A stretch of DNA of 64,000 bases from an uncultured Alphaproteobacteria bacterium (GTDB lineage Bacteria; Pseudomonadota; Alphaproteobacteria; RF32; CAG-239). The position numbers and the translations under genes are program-made. The stretch lies in contig CALXRP010000001.1 in NCBI GenBank assembly GCA_944390885.1, forward strand, positions 62,001-126,000, written 5' to 3'. The notes beneath the pieces were generated by a model. That model did no database searches, was not told the DNA's origin, and saw nothing but the letters and a program-made list of their open reading frames with translations. Below, piece by piece: positions 18,205-26,657 of the stretch (positions within the stretch are counted from its first letter, which is position 1; each line of letters begins with the position of its first letter).

Positions 18205-19150
18205 AAATATCGCCGATGTGTTTGCGCTTCGGCCGGGTTATTCTGATTTCCGGTCGCTGTTGCTGAATTTGCCGCCAATCCCAAGGTTTATAAAATTTTC
18301 CGTTCCACAGGCCGCGCCGGTTCATTTTGGCCTGTTGTTCATAAGGAACATAGATATCGGTATATTTTTCATAAGCAACAGCCCAGCCGGCATTGACGAT
18401 TGCCGCGCCTAAATCGTAAGCTCCCAAAGCACAGTTGCCGACCATATTGCCTTTTTTATCCTGCTGCATTATCCGGCATTCCAAAGGATTGTCCATAATC
18501 CAATCCCGCAGCCAACGCGCCGCTATTTTGCCGCAGCTGTATGAGCGGCCGTTACCGTCGGCACAACGCTGATTCAGCTCCGGCGCATCAATTCCGTATA
18601 ATTTGAAAAAACGCCCTTTAATTTTTAACGTATCGCCGCTGATTACACCGGCCGAGCCATAAATCGTCGGATAAACCGGTGCCTGACGTACAGGTTGTTG
18701 AACAGCACCGCCGCCGAAACCTTCTGACAAGCGGTTGACCAATTGTTCCATGCCGTTTTCTTGTTCTTCAGGGATTTGCCGGTTTTGGGAATTGTAAAAT
18801 TCTTCATCCATTTCCTGAGGAATTTCTGCCGTACGGGAAAATTGCCGGGGAGCGGAATTCTGCCCGAGAAAGGATTTGACATTCGGAATAATTCCCCCTA
18901 TTCCGTTATTAAACGCTCCGATGGCGTATAAAATAAAAGCAATAATGCCAAGGATAATTAACGCCGACGGCAGGCAACCCATTGCACGCCAGGCCATTCG
19001 GGCAAACAAATATAAAATAACCAGACCGATTAACAATCCGAAAAAACCGCCACCCTGCAAGACAGTGCTGGAACTCTGAGTTCCGGCACCTCCCGCTAAA
19101 ATCAAGAACAGCGCTCCGCAGCCCAATATTATCTTTTTCAAAAATCCCAT
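18197..19150 (-). CDS. Membrane-anchored staphylococcal nuclease-like protein
   Basis: A 317-aa protein with one or two N-terminal hydrophobic helices plus further ones up to about residue 80, a Gln/Glu-rich linker, and a C-terminal SNase (thermonuclease) domain from about 165: GDTLKIKGRFFKLYGIDAPE has the calcium-site Asp and first Arg region, and ARWLRDWI, YEKYTDIYVPYEQQA and NRRGLWNGKF follow as in the family. The domain probably faces the periplasm. It heads the nuclease-tsaE-hprK unit; GGGA precedes the ATG. Degradation of nucleic acid is inferred from the fold. Confidence 0.82.
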   Translation of the reverse strand: MGFLKKIILGCGALFLILAGGAGTQSSSTVLQGGGFFGLLIGLVILYLFARMAWRAMGCLPSALIILGIIAFILYAIGAFNNGIGGIIPNVKSFLGQNSAPRQFSRTAEIPQEMDEEFYNSQNRQIPEEQENGMEQLVNRLSEGFGGGAVQQPVRQAPVYPTIYGSAGVISGDTLKIKGRFFKLYGIDAPELNQRCADGNGRSYSCGKIAARWLRDWIMDNPLECRIMQQDKKGNMVGNCALGAYDLGAAIVNAGWAVAYEKYTDIYVPYEQQAKMNRRGLWNGKFYKPWDWRQIQQQRPEIRITRPKRKHIGDIFE

Positions 19151-19311
19151 AAAATTTTCCCGCTTGTCTGATTTTTCTTATTTTTACCTTAGGTGATTTT
19201 AGTAAATATATGGTTACTTTTTTTGTTATCAATTGCCAAATTATACTGGTTTTATGCTTTTTATCCGAATATCATTATTGTTGTTTTTTACTTAAAACTT
19301 AAGGAAAATTT

Positions 19312-19968
19312 ATGGTTAGAGTAATTGAACCCAGTTATGAGATCTGGACCCCGCTTGACGGTGATTATATTTTAAGATTTATAGAAAAATGCGCACGCAA
19401 CTGTTATAAGTCCGAAGGTGCCATTACCGAAGGCAGTGCCGCAAAAATGGTGAAAAAGCTGATTGAGCTCGGGCATACTGCCATGTTGGAACATTACAAC
19501 ATTACGGTTAAAATTACCTGTGATCTCGGTTGTTATAAAGACTTAACGCGCCACCGCCATGTTTCTTTTGCAATAGAAAGTACTCGTTACTGCAATTATT
19601 TTAAAGATAAATTCGGATCAGAAATCACGGTTATCAAACCCTGTCATATTCAAGAAGGTACGGAAATGTACAAAACCTGGTATGACGGAATGTGCGATAT
19701 GGAAAAACAATATATGAAAATGTGTGAACTCGGCGCAAAAGCTGACCAAGCAAGAATGCTGCTGCCGCATTCCGTTAAGGCTGATGTGGTTATGACAGCA
19801 AATTTGCGGGAATGGCGTCATGTTTTGACTTTAAGAACGGCAGCAGCAGCTCATCCGACAGTTCAGCAGATTATGAAAGCTGTTTTGAAAGACTTTAAGC
19901 AACATATTCCGGTTGTGTTTGATGATATCGGAGAAGATTTAAATACACCGTTACAAAATGTTTCATAA
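19312..19968 (+). CDS. thyX: Flavin-dependent thymidylate synthase
   Basis: Makes dTMP from dUMP with FAD and methylenetetrahydrofolate, 218 aa. The ThyX signature RHR-X7-S is present as RHRHVSFAIES (about residues 79-89), with LEHYNITV before it and a C-terminal LRTAAAAHPTVQQIM helix. It is a single gene with AAGGAA before the ATG and a strong terminator after it. Use of ThyX rather than ThyA is common in small-genome alphaproteobacteria. Confidence 0.96.
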   Translation: MVRVIEPSYEIWTPLDGDYILRFIEKCARNCYKSEGAITEGSAAKMVKKLIELGHTAMLEHYNITVKITCDLGCYKDLTRHRHVSFAIESTRYCNYFKDKFGSEITVIKPCHIQEGTEMYKTWYDGMCDMEKQYMKMCELGAKADQARMLLPHSVKADVVMTANLREWRHVLTLRTAAAAHPTVQQIMKAVLKDFKQHIPVVFDDIGEDLNTPLQNVS

Positions 19969-19971
19969 TTC

Positions 19972-20004
19972 ATAAAAGCGGAGAAAATCTCCGCTTTTAT
20001 TTTT
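19972..20004 (+). terminator. Terminator of thyX
   Basis: ATAAAAGCGGAGA at 19972-19984 pairs fully with 19988-20000, followed by TTTT. Confidence 0.92.
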
Positions 20005-20104
20005 AGCCGGGAAATTCATGTGAACGGTGTAACAGAACAAAGGCTGTTACAATTTTTCAAAGATTTTTTGCATGAAAGCAGAAATTATAATTATGAGATT
20101 ATAT

Positions 20105-20137
20105 AAAAATATTGCCGGAACTATAGCCCGGCAATAT
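20105..20137 (-). terminator. Terminator of the parAB-side transcript
   Basis: ATATTGCCGG at 20109-20118 pairs with CCGGCAATAT at 20128-20137; on the minus strand a T-rich run follows. It lies 18 nt past the stop of the cysteine-rich gene. Confidence 0.8.
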
Positions 20138-20154
20138 ATCTAAGAAAAGGCAAA

Positions 20155-20409
20155 TTATGCTGTTTGTTCTTTTTTAACTTCAGCAGCTTTTTGGTAACAA
20201 TTACAATGGCATACACCCTTTTCCTCAATATCTTTACGGCATTGTTCCGAAATGCAATAACGGGCCGCATTTTGTCCGTCACAAGGGCAACGCTGCCATT
20301 CGGCCTCGCCAAACATCATACTTTTGGCCTTAGCAATTTTTTCAATGTTTTTTGTCGGCGTATATCCGGCTTCTTTACATTTTTTAAGCATATTATCCAA
20401 AATTGTCAT
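20155..20409 (-). CDS. Ferredoxin-thioredoxin reductase catalytic-chain-like protein
   Basis: An 84-aa protein with the cysteine pattern CPC (41-43), C52, C57, CHC (67-69) and C71. The plant and archaeal FTR catalytic chain has CPC-X16-CPC-X8-CHC, with four cysteines binding a 4Fe-4S cluster and the second Cys of the first and last motifs forming the redox disulfide. Here CPC and CHC are kept and the middle pair is C-X4-C, so C41, C52, C57 and C67 could hold the cluster and C43-C69 the disulfide; this mapping is inferred. A tryptophan precedes CPC as in FTR. It lies 14 nt after parB, in the same direction. Confidence 0.6.
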   Translation of the reverse strand: MTILDNMLKKCKEAGYTPTKNIEKIAKAKSMMFGEAEWQRCPCDGQNAARYCISEQCRKDIEEKGVCHCNCYQKAAEVKKEQTA

Positions 20410-20423
20410 TTTTTATTCTCTCT

Positions 20424-21479
20424 TTAATCAACTACTTTTATGGTAAATTTTTCGGAATTACCGGCGGGTGCTGCAGCAGGAGCCTGTACAGAAGCCTGAT
20501 TTTCCGAAGATAAGCTATTTTTGCGCTTATTTTCCAAGATGTCAACTATCATATCCAGTTCAGCCACAGAAGCATATTGCAGAACGACTTTTCCGCCGCC
20601 TTGTTTGCTCGGGGTGATTTTTATCCGTAAGCCCAAAGATTTTTTTAAATCTTTTTCTATTGCTTCCAAATCTTCATTCTTTTTGACCGATTTTTTTTCT
20701 TCCGGTTTATCCCCCTTAGTTTTAAGCCGATTAACCAGATCTTCAACCTGGCGGACACTCAAGTCTTTTTGAATGATTGTTTTTGCAAGTTCTTCAGCAT
20801 TTTCTAATCCGATCAGGCAACGGGCATGTCCGGCGCTCAGTTTTCCTTCTTTTACCATCTCTTTTATTGAATCCGGCAGACTGAGCAAGCGAAGCGTGTT
20901 AGCAATGTGACTGCGCGATTTTCCGACAATTTGCGACAGGGCTTCCTGAGTGTGAGAAAACTCATCAATCAAACGCTGAAAGCCTTCAGCTTCTTCTATG
21001 GCTGATAAATTTTCACGCAGAAGATTTTCGACCAAAGCAACTTCCAAAACCTCTTTGTCGTCCAAATCTTTAATGATAACGGGAAGTTTTTCCAAACCGG
21101 CCTTCTGCGCTGCCCGCCAGCGACGTTCACCGGCAATGATTTCATATTTATCATCCTTTTTACGAACGAGCAGGGGTTGGAGAACGCCTTTTTCTTTGAT
21201 TGATTCAGTCAGGGCATTTAAAGCTTCTTCATCAAACTCGGTTCTGGGTTGGTATTTTCCCGGAACAATGCTGCTAACGGAAATTTCGGTATCAGCAGGA
21301 ACGGCGGCTGGCTGAGAATCGGAAGCAAGCAAAACATCCTCGGCTGTTAAATCATCATCCCCCAGCAGGGCTCCTAATCCACGTCCAAGACTTTTACGTT
21401 TGTGGTGATCCGTATTTTCAGCATGAGCGTTTTCATTCTCTCCGCTGTTTAGCAACTCATCCAATTCGTTATCTAACAT
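20424..21479 (-). CDS. parB: Chromosome partitioning protein ParB
   Basis: CTP-dependent clamp that binds parS near the origin, 351 aa. The N-terminal CTPase motif is GERRWRAAQKAGL (box II) after PLLVRK, and the helix-turn-helix is in SQIVGKSRSHIANTLRLL. The C-terminal dimerisation domain ends the protein. A basic N-terminal segment (HKRKSLGRGLGALLG) is the usual ParA-activating peptide. It overlaps parA by 7 nt. Candidate sites for it are at 22833, 26076, 27400 and 27589. Confidence 0.97.
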   Translation of the reverse strand: MLDNELDELLNSGENENAHAENTDHHKRKSLGRGLGALLGDDDLTAEDVLLASDSQPAAVPADTEISVSSIVPGKYQPRTEFDEEALNALTESIKEKGVLQPLLVRKKDDKYEIIAGERRWRAAQKAGLEKLPVIIKDLDDKEVLEVALVENLLRENLSAIEEAEGFQRLIDEFSHTQEALSQIVGKSRSHIANTLRLLSLPDSIKEMVKEGKLSAGHARCLIGLENAEELAKTIIQKDLSVRQVEDLVNRLKTKGDKPEEKKSVKKNEDLEAIEKDLKKSLGLRIKITPSKQGGGKVVLQYASVAELDMIVDILENKRKNSLSSENQASVQAPAAAPAGNSEKFTIKVVD

Positions 21480-22252
21480 GCAACTAATTCCTTTTCTCTT
21501 TTTAATACTTCGCCGGTCAGACTAATATAGGCCTGTGATCCTGGGCATTTGAAATCATACAGCAAAACGGGTTTGCCGTGCGAGGGTGCTTCAGATACTC
21601 TGACATTCCGCGGTATAACGGTGTTATAAACCTTTTTGCCAAAGAAATTGCGGACGTCTTCTTCTACCATCTGAGTCAAATTGTTTCGTTTGTCATACAT
21701 TGTTAATACTACCCCCTGAAGCTCTAAAGAAGGGTTAAATCTTTTTTTAATCGTATTAATATTGCGGATGAGGTCCGTTATTCCTTCTAATGCCAAAAAT
21801 TCACATTGCAAAGGAACAATGACCGCATTGGCGGCAACAAGTGCGTTTATAGTTACCAGACTTAATGACGGAGGGCAGTCAATCAGAACATAATCATAAT
21901 TTACGGCATCTCGCTGGATGGCTTTTTTCAAAGCGTATTCCCGATTATCCATATCAACAAGTTCAATTTCGGCACCAGCCAAATCCGGTGAAGACGGAAC
22001 AAGAGAAAAATTAGGAATTTCGGTCCAGACGATGGCTTCGCTTAATTTGCGCGTGCCAAGCAAAACCTCGTAAGAAGAAACCATACGTCCGCGCTTGTCA
22101 ACCCCCATCGAAGTTGAGGCATTGCCTTGCGGATCCAAATCAATTACCAGAACCTTTTTACCGGTAGCGGCCATGGCCGTTGCAACGTTGACCGTGGTCG
22201 TGGTCTTGCCGACGCCGCCTTTGCGGTTGGCTATAGCAATAATTCTTGGCAT
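21473..22252 (-). CDS. parA: Chromosome partitioning ATPase ParA
   Basis: Deviant Walker A ATPase that moves ParB-parS complexes along the nucleoid, 259 aa. KGGVGKTTTTVNVA is the deviant P-loop (residues 10-23), DLDPQGNAS and VLIDCPPSLSL are the other motifs. AAAGGAGA stands before the ATG, and the gene starts 4 nt after the rsmG stop. The rsmG-parA-parB order is the widespread origin-proximal arrangement. Confidence 0.97.
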   Translation of the reverse strand: MPRIIAIANRKGGVGKTTTTVNVATAMAATGKKVLVIDLDPQGNASTSMGVDKRGRMVSSYEVLLGTRKLSEAIVWTEIPNFSLVPSSPDLAGAEIELVDMDNREYALKKAIQRDAVNYDYVLIDCPPSLSLVTINALVAANAVIVPLQCEFLALEGITDLIRNINTIKKRFNPSLELQGVVLTMYDKRNNLTQMVEEDVRNFFGKKVYNTVIPRNVRVSEAPSHGKPVLLYDFKCPGSQAYISLTGEVLKREKELVAC

Positions 22253-22256
22253 ATAA

Positions 22257-22874
22257 TTATCTCCTTTTTTTAATATCCGTTACAATTAAGATGACGCCTT
22301 CATCACTTTCCTGGTTGGGCAGTACTTCGAGGTTAAATTTCCAAAGCTTTTTTGCTTCTTCAATCTCGTCACGATAAGATTTGCCTTTGAGAAAAATACA
22401 TTTGGTTTTCGGGGTGCAAAATTTTTGCGCATATCCTAATAGACTGGTCAATGAAGCCATTGCCCGGGATGTTATGGCGGTTGCCGGTTCTGCCGGAATG
22501 TCTTCAATACGGTTATTGACTATTTCAACGTTTGAAAGACCTGAAATTTTCTTCACCTCATTTAAATACAGCGTTTTCTTTTTTATACTTTCCACCAGTT
22601 TAAATTTTAAATACGGTGTTTTTTCATTAGCCATGATAGCCAACACCATCCCTGGAAACCCAGCTCCAGAGCCAAAATCGTAAACAATTCCTTCTGAAGG
22701 AAGCAAAGAAAAAATCTGCATAGAATCTAAAAAATGGCGTTTCCAGGCATTTTCCAATGAATTTTTGCTAACTAAATTCATGCGATTTTGCCACTCATGA
22801 AGAGAAACTTCATACGCTTTTAAACGATTCATTGTTTCACGTGAAACAGTATATTTGCACTCTAAATTTTCCAT
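22257..22874 (-). CDS. rsmG: 16S rRNA m7G527 methyltransferase
   Basis: SAM-dependent methyltransferase (GidB), 205 aa. The SAM site is VYDFGSGAGFPGMVLAI (about residues 65-80) and the family stretch HFLDSMQIFSLL precedes it. Its 5' end carries a perfect parS palindrome at 22833-22848 within coding sequence. It is the first gene of rsmG-parA-parB, and the 170 nt upstream are very AT-rich and probably hold the promoter. Confidence 0.96.
   Translation of the reverse strand: MENLECKYTVSRETMNRLKAYEVSLHEWQNRMNLVSKNSLENAWKRHFLDSMQIFSLLPSEGIVYDFGSGAGFPGMVLAIMANEKTPYLKFKLVESIKKKTLYLNEVKKISGLSNVEIVNNRIEDIPAEPATAITSRAMASLTSLLGYAQKFCTPKTKCIFLKGKSYRDEIEEAKKLWKFNLEVLPNQESDEGVILIVTDIKKRR
22833..22848. promoter_or_regulatory. 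parS site (perfect)
   Basis: TGTTTCACGTGAAACA, identical to the consensus parS palindrome, inside the start of rsmG. ParB nucleates here to organise the origin region. Confidence 0.93.
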
Positions 22875-23043
22875 AAAATATTTATATATTTTTTATAAAA
22901 AATTTAAAATACAAAAAGCATAGTTATAAACATCTATTTTGATAGTCTGTGGGCAATTTTAACAACAAACAAAAAGAAAAGAAACGAAATACAAAAAAGA
23001 TTCTAAATTCAAAGCATTAGACACTGTCTTTTGAATCATTTTA

Positions 23044-23883
23044 TTAAAATTTATTTAATTTCCAACGATTTTTATAGCCGAGGTTATGCAATAATTTTTC
23101 TGCATCACTGAAATTACGACACAATTCATCACATCTGTGAGCGTCATCACTGATTATTACAGGAATGTTCAGCACTAACATCTTTTGCAAAAGTATCGGG
23201 GCAGGATAACAACGGCCGTCTTTTCGAAGACCTTTTGTACTCAACTCTGCAGGAATATTATGTTTTGCCAAAGTTTGCAGCAGCAGTTCTTTTTCCGGCA
23301 TAAAGTTCTCATCATTACAGCCCGGAACGCGTCGCATATAGTCAATATGAGCAATAAAATCAAATATACCGCTTTGAGCCGCCTTATTTATTGTTAAAAA
23401 ATGCCGTTGGAGATACTCCTTTTGTTGTGACGGATTCGGAATATGTTTAGTCAGTTCGTCAGCGTCAATCGGATATTCACAATCCTCGGAGAAAAGAAAA
23501 TGATTGCCTGTTATATAATAATCCAGGTTCGTTTGTTTTTGGAAATTTTTAAATTCTTCCAACCAGCCGTCGTATGTAAAGAAGTCAACTTCAGCTCCAA
23601 TGTAAATTTTCAGTGGATAAAGAGATTTGAGCCGATTTATTTCAGCCTTATAAACTTCAAAAGCTTTTATGGCTTCAGAAAAGTCTGTCCGATAAATATG
23701 AGCGCCATGATAGGCTTCAAGCTTTGGCCAGCTCGGGCTTTGTCTGAAATTTTTGTGAACAACAAGATGTTCGGAAAAACCAATTTCACTTAATCCGCAT
23801 TTAACCGCTTGTTGAACCATTTCTTCTGCCGTATTCCGACCGTCAGAAAATATTGTATGCGTGTGATAACTGAAATTTTGCAT
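23044..23883 (-). CDS. PHP-domain phosphoesterase (histidinol-phosphatase-like)
   Basis: Metal-dependent hydrolase of 279 aa. The first PHP motif is YHTHTIFSDG (residues 5-14), then GFSEHL, GAEVDFF, GNHFLF, HIDYMRR and SDDAH near the end supply the other metal ligands. The arrangement matches histidinol phosphatase (HisK type), but the same fold serves other phosphoesters. It starts 2 nt after the MurA-like gene, so the two are coupled. No histidine biosynthesis gene is near, which makes a private substrate likely. Confidence 0.82.
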   Translation of the reverse strand: MQNFSYHTHTIFSDGRNTAEEMVQQAVKCGLSEIGFSEHLVVHKNFRQSPSWPKLEAYHGAHIYRTDFSEAIKAFEVYKAEINRLKSLYPLKIYIGAEVDFFTYDGWLEEFKNFQKQTNLDYYITGNHFLFSEDCEYPIDADELTKHIPNPSQQKEYLQRHFLTINKAAQSGIFDFIAHIDYMRRVPGCNDENFMPEKELLLQTLAKHNIPAELSTKGLRKDGRCYPAPILLQKMLVLNIPVIISDDAHRCDELCRNFSDAEKLLHNLGYKNRWKLNKF

Positions 23884-23885
23884 AA

Positions 23886-25310
23886 TCAGGCTTCATAATA
23901 GGGTAAAAGTTCAACTTCTTCGCCTTCAGAAGAGGTTTGAACGTCTATTCCGATATTTTGTAAATTATAAACAAGGTTCGGATAACCGCGCAAAGCATAG
24001 GCCGGCGTTTTTATTATGCTTTTTCCTTCTGCTATGGCCGCGCTTAAAATCAGACCGATTGTTCCGCGCAGATCCATACCGCTCGCATCAGCGGCATGAT
24101 ATTTTGACGGATGGATTTTGACAATCAGAGCTTCTTTATTGGCAATAACCTGACTGGTTACAATATCAATCTTTTCACTTTCGCAATTTAATCCGAATTT
24201 ACGCATTTCTTTTAAATGTCCGTCACGTCCCGGCCAAATAGCATCGGTTATCATCGAATCATTTTCTGCCAGCCCCAATATCGGTGTCCAGATTTGCTGG
24301 ATATCCGTTTCAGCTCCGGGAAAAGGTGTCATTTGCATAACGACGCCGTTAAACTTCGGACGATTGCAAAAATTAAAACTAAGCTGCGTTCTGTCAGGAG
24401 AATAAAAAATTCCGTTCGAAAACATTTTATTTAATTGCGAAAACCACGGACGGCAATGTTCAAAATTAATTCCATTGATCTGAATTTCTCCTTTTGTCCC
24501 CAATGCTAGCAAGGCATAAGTTGCGGCTTCAATTCGGTCGGGAATAACATAAAAATTTCCGCCTTTGAGCAGAGATTTATTTTTTCCGTCGTAAATTATG
24601 CCGGTGCTTTCACTGCCGGTAAGTCCTAATCCCATCTGCTGCAGCATATCAATTAGATTTGAAACTTCCGGTTCCAGAGAGGCATTGTAAATCATTTTAA
24701 CATCCTGTGCGCCGGCAACAGCCAAAAGCCAGTGAAACGTTGCTCCGTGAGAAACTCTCAAGGTGGTATAAATCGGCCGCAAAGTTTCCGGATGTTTTTT
24801 AGGCAATGTAAAAATCAGATAATTGCCTTCAGATGTATTCTCAGCTTCAATTGATGCTCCTAAAACGGAGCGGATTAAATCTTCATGAAAATCTGTCGGA
24901 CGTTTGCCGCCAAAAGAGCAACCGCCCGGAATGTAAACTTTTAAGCTATCAAATTCTTTGGTGTAACGGAACCGAGCAAGCAATGAGCCCCAAAGATAAT
25001 AACTGGCGCGAATGTGAGAAGCTTTGTGTGATACAATATTATTAGTTATTTTTGCAGCATGCAGATATAAAATCTTTTGTCTGAAATTATAACGGACATC
25101 AACGCCCAATTCTATTAATATCTGTCCTAATTCCAACACATCACTGATATTCGGGACGTTATGCAAAATAACCGGTTCATTTGTCAGCAGAGATGCACAC
25201 ATCAACCCGAGAATCGAATTTTTTGCTCCGCTGATATCGACAGAACCGGCAACAGGATTTCCGCCGTTAATTATTAATTTCTCCGGAATAAAAAATCTTG
25301 ATTTCAGCAT
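23886..25310 (-). CDS. Divergent MurA-like enolpyruvyl transferase
   Basis: A 474-aa member of the EPSP synthase/MurA fold. It keeps the SGAKNSILGL motif (MurA KN pair), the active-site loop as GGCSFGGKRPTDFHE with the cysteine that phosphoenolpyruvate uses, and a PFPGAETDIQQ stretch in place of the usual FPTDMQ. It is about 50 residues longer than common MurA, and many otherwise fixed positions differ. It may be a second MurA acting on an unusual sugar nucleotide, or the enolpyruvyl transferase of a small-molecule pathway with the PHP hydrolase downstream. GAGG precedes the ATG. Confidence 0.75.
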   Translation of the reverse strand: MLKSRFFIPEKLIINGGNPVAGSVDISGAKNSILGLMCASLLTNEPVILHNVPNISDVLELGQILIELGVDVRYNFRQKILYLHAAKITNNIVSHKASHIRASYYLWGSLLARFRYTKEFDSLKVYIPGGCSFGGKRPTDFHEDLIRSVLGASIEAENTSEGNYLIFTLPKKHPETLRPIYTTLRVSHGATFHWLLAVAGAQDVKMIYNASLEPEVSNLIDMLQQMGLGLTGSESTGIIYDGKNKSLLKGGNFYVIPDRIEAATYALLALGTKGEIQINGINFEHCRPWFSQLNKMFSNGIFYSPDRTQLSFNFCNRPKFNGVVMQMTPFPGAETDIQQIWTPILGLAENDSMITDAIWPGRDGHLKEMRKFGLNCESEKIDIVTSQVIANKEALIVKIHPSKYHAADASGMDLRGTIGLILSAAIAEGKSIIKTPAYALRGYPNLVYNLQNIGIDVQTSSEGEEVELLPYYEA

Positions 25311-25377
25311 ACTGCACCTCGCTTTATTTTTATTGTTGTCAGTATAGCTTATAATAGTTAATTCCGGCTTAATATCT

Positions 25378-26001
25378 TTATTCTTTTATTTCTAACAAAT
25401 CATAGACATTTGTCCCGCATAAATCATCAAAATGTCGTTTTAAGGGCAGGGCATCGCGAATTAAATTTTGTTTTTGAGCAGTTGACAGATGATAACGTCG
25501 GGTAATGCCTTCTGCTCGTTGTTCGATGGTTACAAAATTAAAATCTTCGGTCAGCATATCGCAAAACTGAATCAGACGGTCATAGTCATCATATTCAATG
25601 TTCAGGAGTTTTTCTTTTGCCCATATAAGCCAGGATTCCGGGTAATTATATTCATCGCTGGAGAAATTTTTAACATGAAAAGTATGAGTCAGACAAATGC
25701 GGGCGACATCATCATAGCCAAGCTTTAGCATTTCTTCATATCCCTCGCGTCCGTGAAAACGATTTTCTTCCCGCTCATTGATTCTTTTTCCATAGTCGTG
25801 CAAAAGCCCTAAAATATATGCTTTTTCCGGATTAAGACATGAAATGCGTTCAGCAATTATTTTGGCAAAACGGGCGACATTTCTAGTATGAAAGGCGTAA
25901 GCGTCCCGGTCTTTAAAAGGATACGGTTTAGACAAGCGGTTAAGAATTACCGCATGCCAAAGTTTCTCGGCCGTGACCAGATCCGGAAATTTGGAAATCA
26001 T
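25378..26001 (-). CDS. HD-domain protein, paralogue 1
   Basis: A 207-aa HD-superfamily protein. Metal ligands are readable: FHTRN, LGLLHDYGKR, FHGREGYE, LTHTFH and a later aspartate in QFCDML. The pattern H...HD...HG...H...D resembles YqeK-type dinucleoside-polyphosphate hydrolases, but the substrate is unknown. AGGAG gives a good ribosome site, and its first 62 nt overlap the end of paralogue 2. Three such genes stand in a row. Confidence 0.78.
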   Translation of the reverse strand: MISKFPDLVTAEKLWHAVILNRLSKPYPFKDRDAYAFHTRNVARFAKIIAERISCLNPEKAYILGLLHDYGKRINEREENRFHGREGYEEMLKLGYDDVARICLTHTFHVKNFSSDEYNYPESWLIWAKEKLLNIEYDDYDRLIQFCDMLTEDFNFVTIEQRAEGITRRYHLSTAQKQNLIRDALPLKRHFDDLCGTNVYDLLEIKE

Positions 26002-26623
26002 TATTTTTTACTCCTATTAAGTTGTAAATATCCCGGCCGCAGATTTCCTCAAAATATGTTTTGATTTGCTGTAATTGTTTCACGTGAATCAAAAGGTTCG
26101 GATTGTTATAGCGTCTGGCCAAACTGGCAAAACGATATTCTATGGTACAAGTTACGCCTTTATCATTCAAAACATCAGCCAATTGCAGTAAAAGGTCGTA
26201 GTCATTATAGGTCACGTTTTTGAGATACGCCTTGCATTTTAACAAATCTTCATGCGGCTGGGTAAAGGTATTAATATCAAAATCTTTATCATAAAAGCTA
26301 TGCGTAATACATACACGGGCAACATCGTCATATCCCTCGGCAGACATCCATTCATAGCCGATATTGGCATGGAAACGGTGCTCGGCAAATTCATCAATAC
26401 AACGGCCGCAATCATGAAGAAGTCCCAAAACATAAGCTTTTTCAGGATCAAGATGAGGGCAGAAACCGGCTATTTTTTCAGCAATTGAGGCAACAGCCCG
26501 GCAATGTTTGCGAAATTCACTTTCCCATTCCGGTTTGAAAGGATATTTTGTGGCATTGCGTTTTTGAATCACTGTTTCAAAAATTTCATCTGCCTGTCGG
26601 CGTGTTGGATATAACCGATTCAT
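25940..26623 (-). CDS. HD-domain protein, paralogue 2
   Basis: A 227-aa homologue of the neighbours with the same motifs (HCRAV, LGLLHDCGR, FHANIGYE, ITHSFYD). Its last 20 residues have no counterpart in the other two, which end soon after the DIYNL-type motif; this tail is read through the start of paralogue 1 and looks like the result of a lost stop codon. A one-mismatch parS lies inside the gene at 26076. It starts 34 nt after paralogue 3. Confidence 0.77.
   Translation of the reverse strand: MNRLYPTRRQADEIFETVIQKRNATKYPFKPEWESEFRKHCRAVASIAEKIAGFCPHLDPEKAYVLGLLHDCGRCIDEFAEHRFHANIGYEWMSAEGYDDVARVCITHSFYDKDFDINTFTQPHEDLLKCKAYLKNVTYNDYDLLLQLADVLNDKGVTCTIEYRFASLARRYNNPNLLIHVKQLQQIKTYFEEICGRDIYNLIGVKNNDFQISGSGHGRETLACGNS
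26076..26091. promoter_or_regulatory. parS site (one mismatch)
   Basis: TGTTTCACGTGAATCA differs from the consensus only at position 14. It lies inside HD paralogue 2. Confidence 0.75.
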
Positions 26624-26657
26624 TTTTCTGTTTTTCTCTTTAAATACATTGTTTAAA

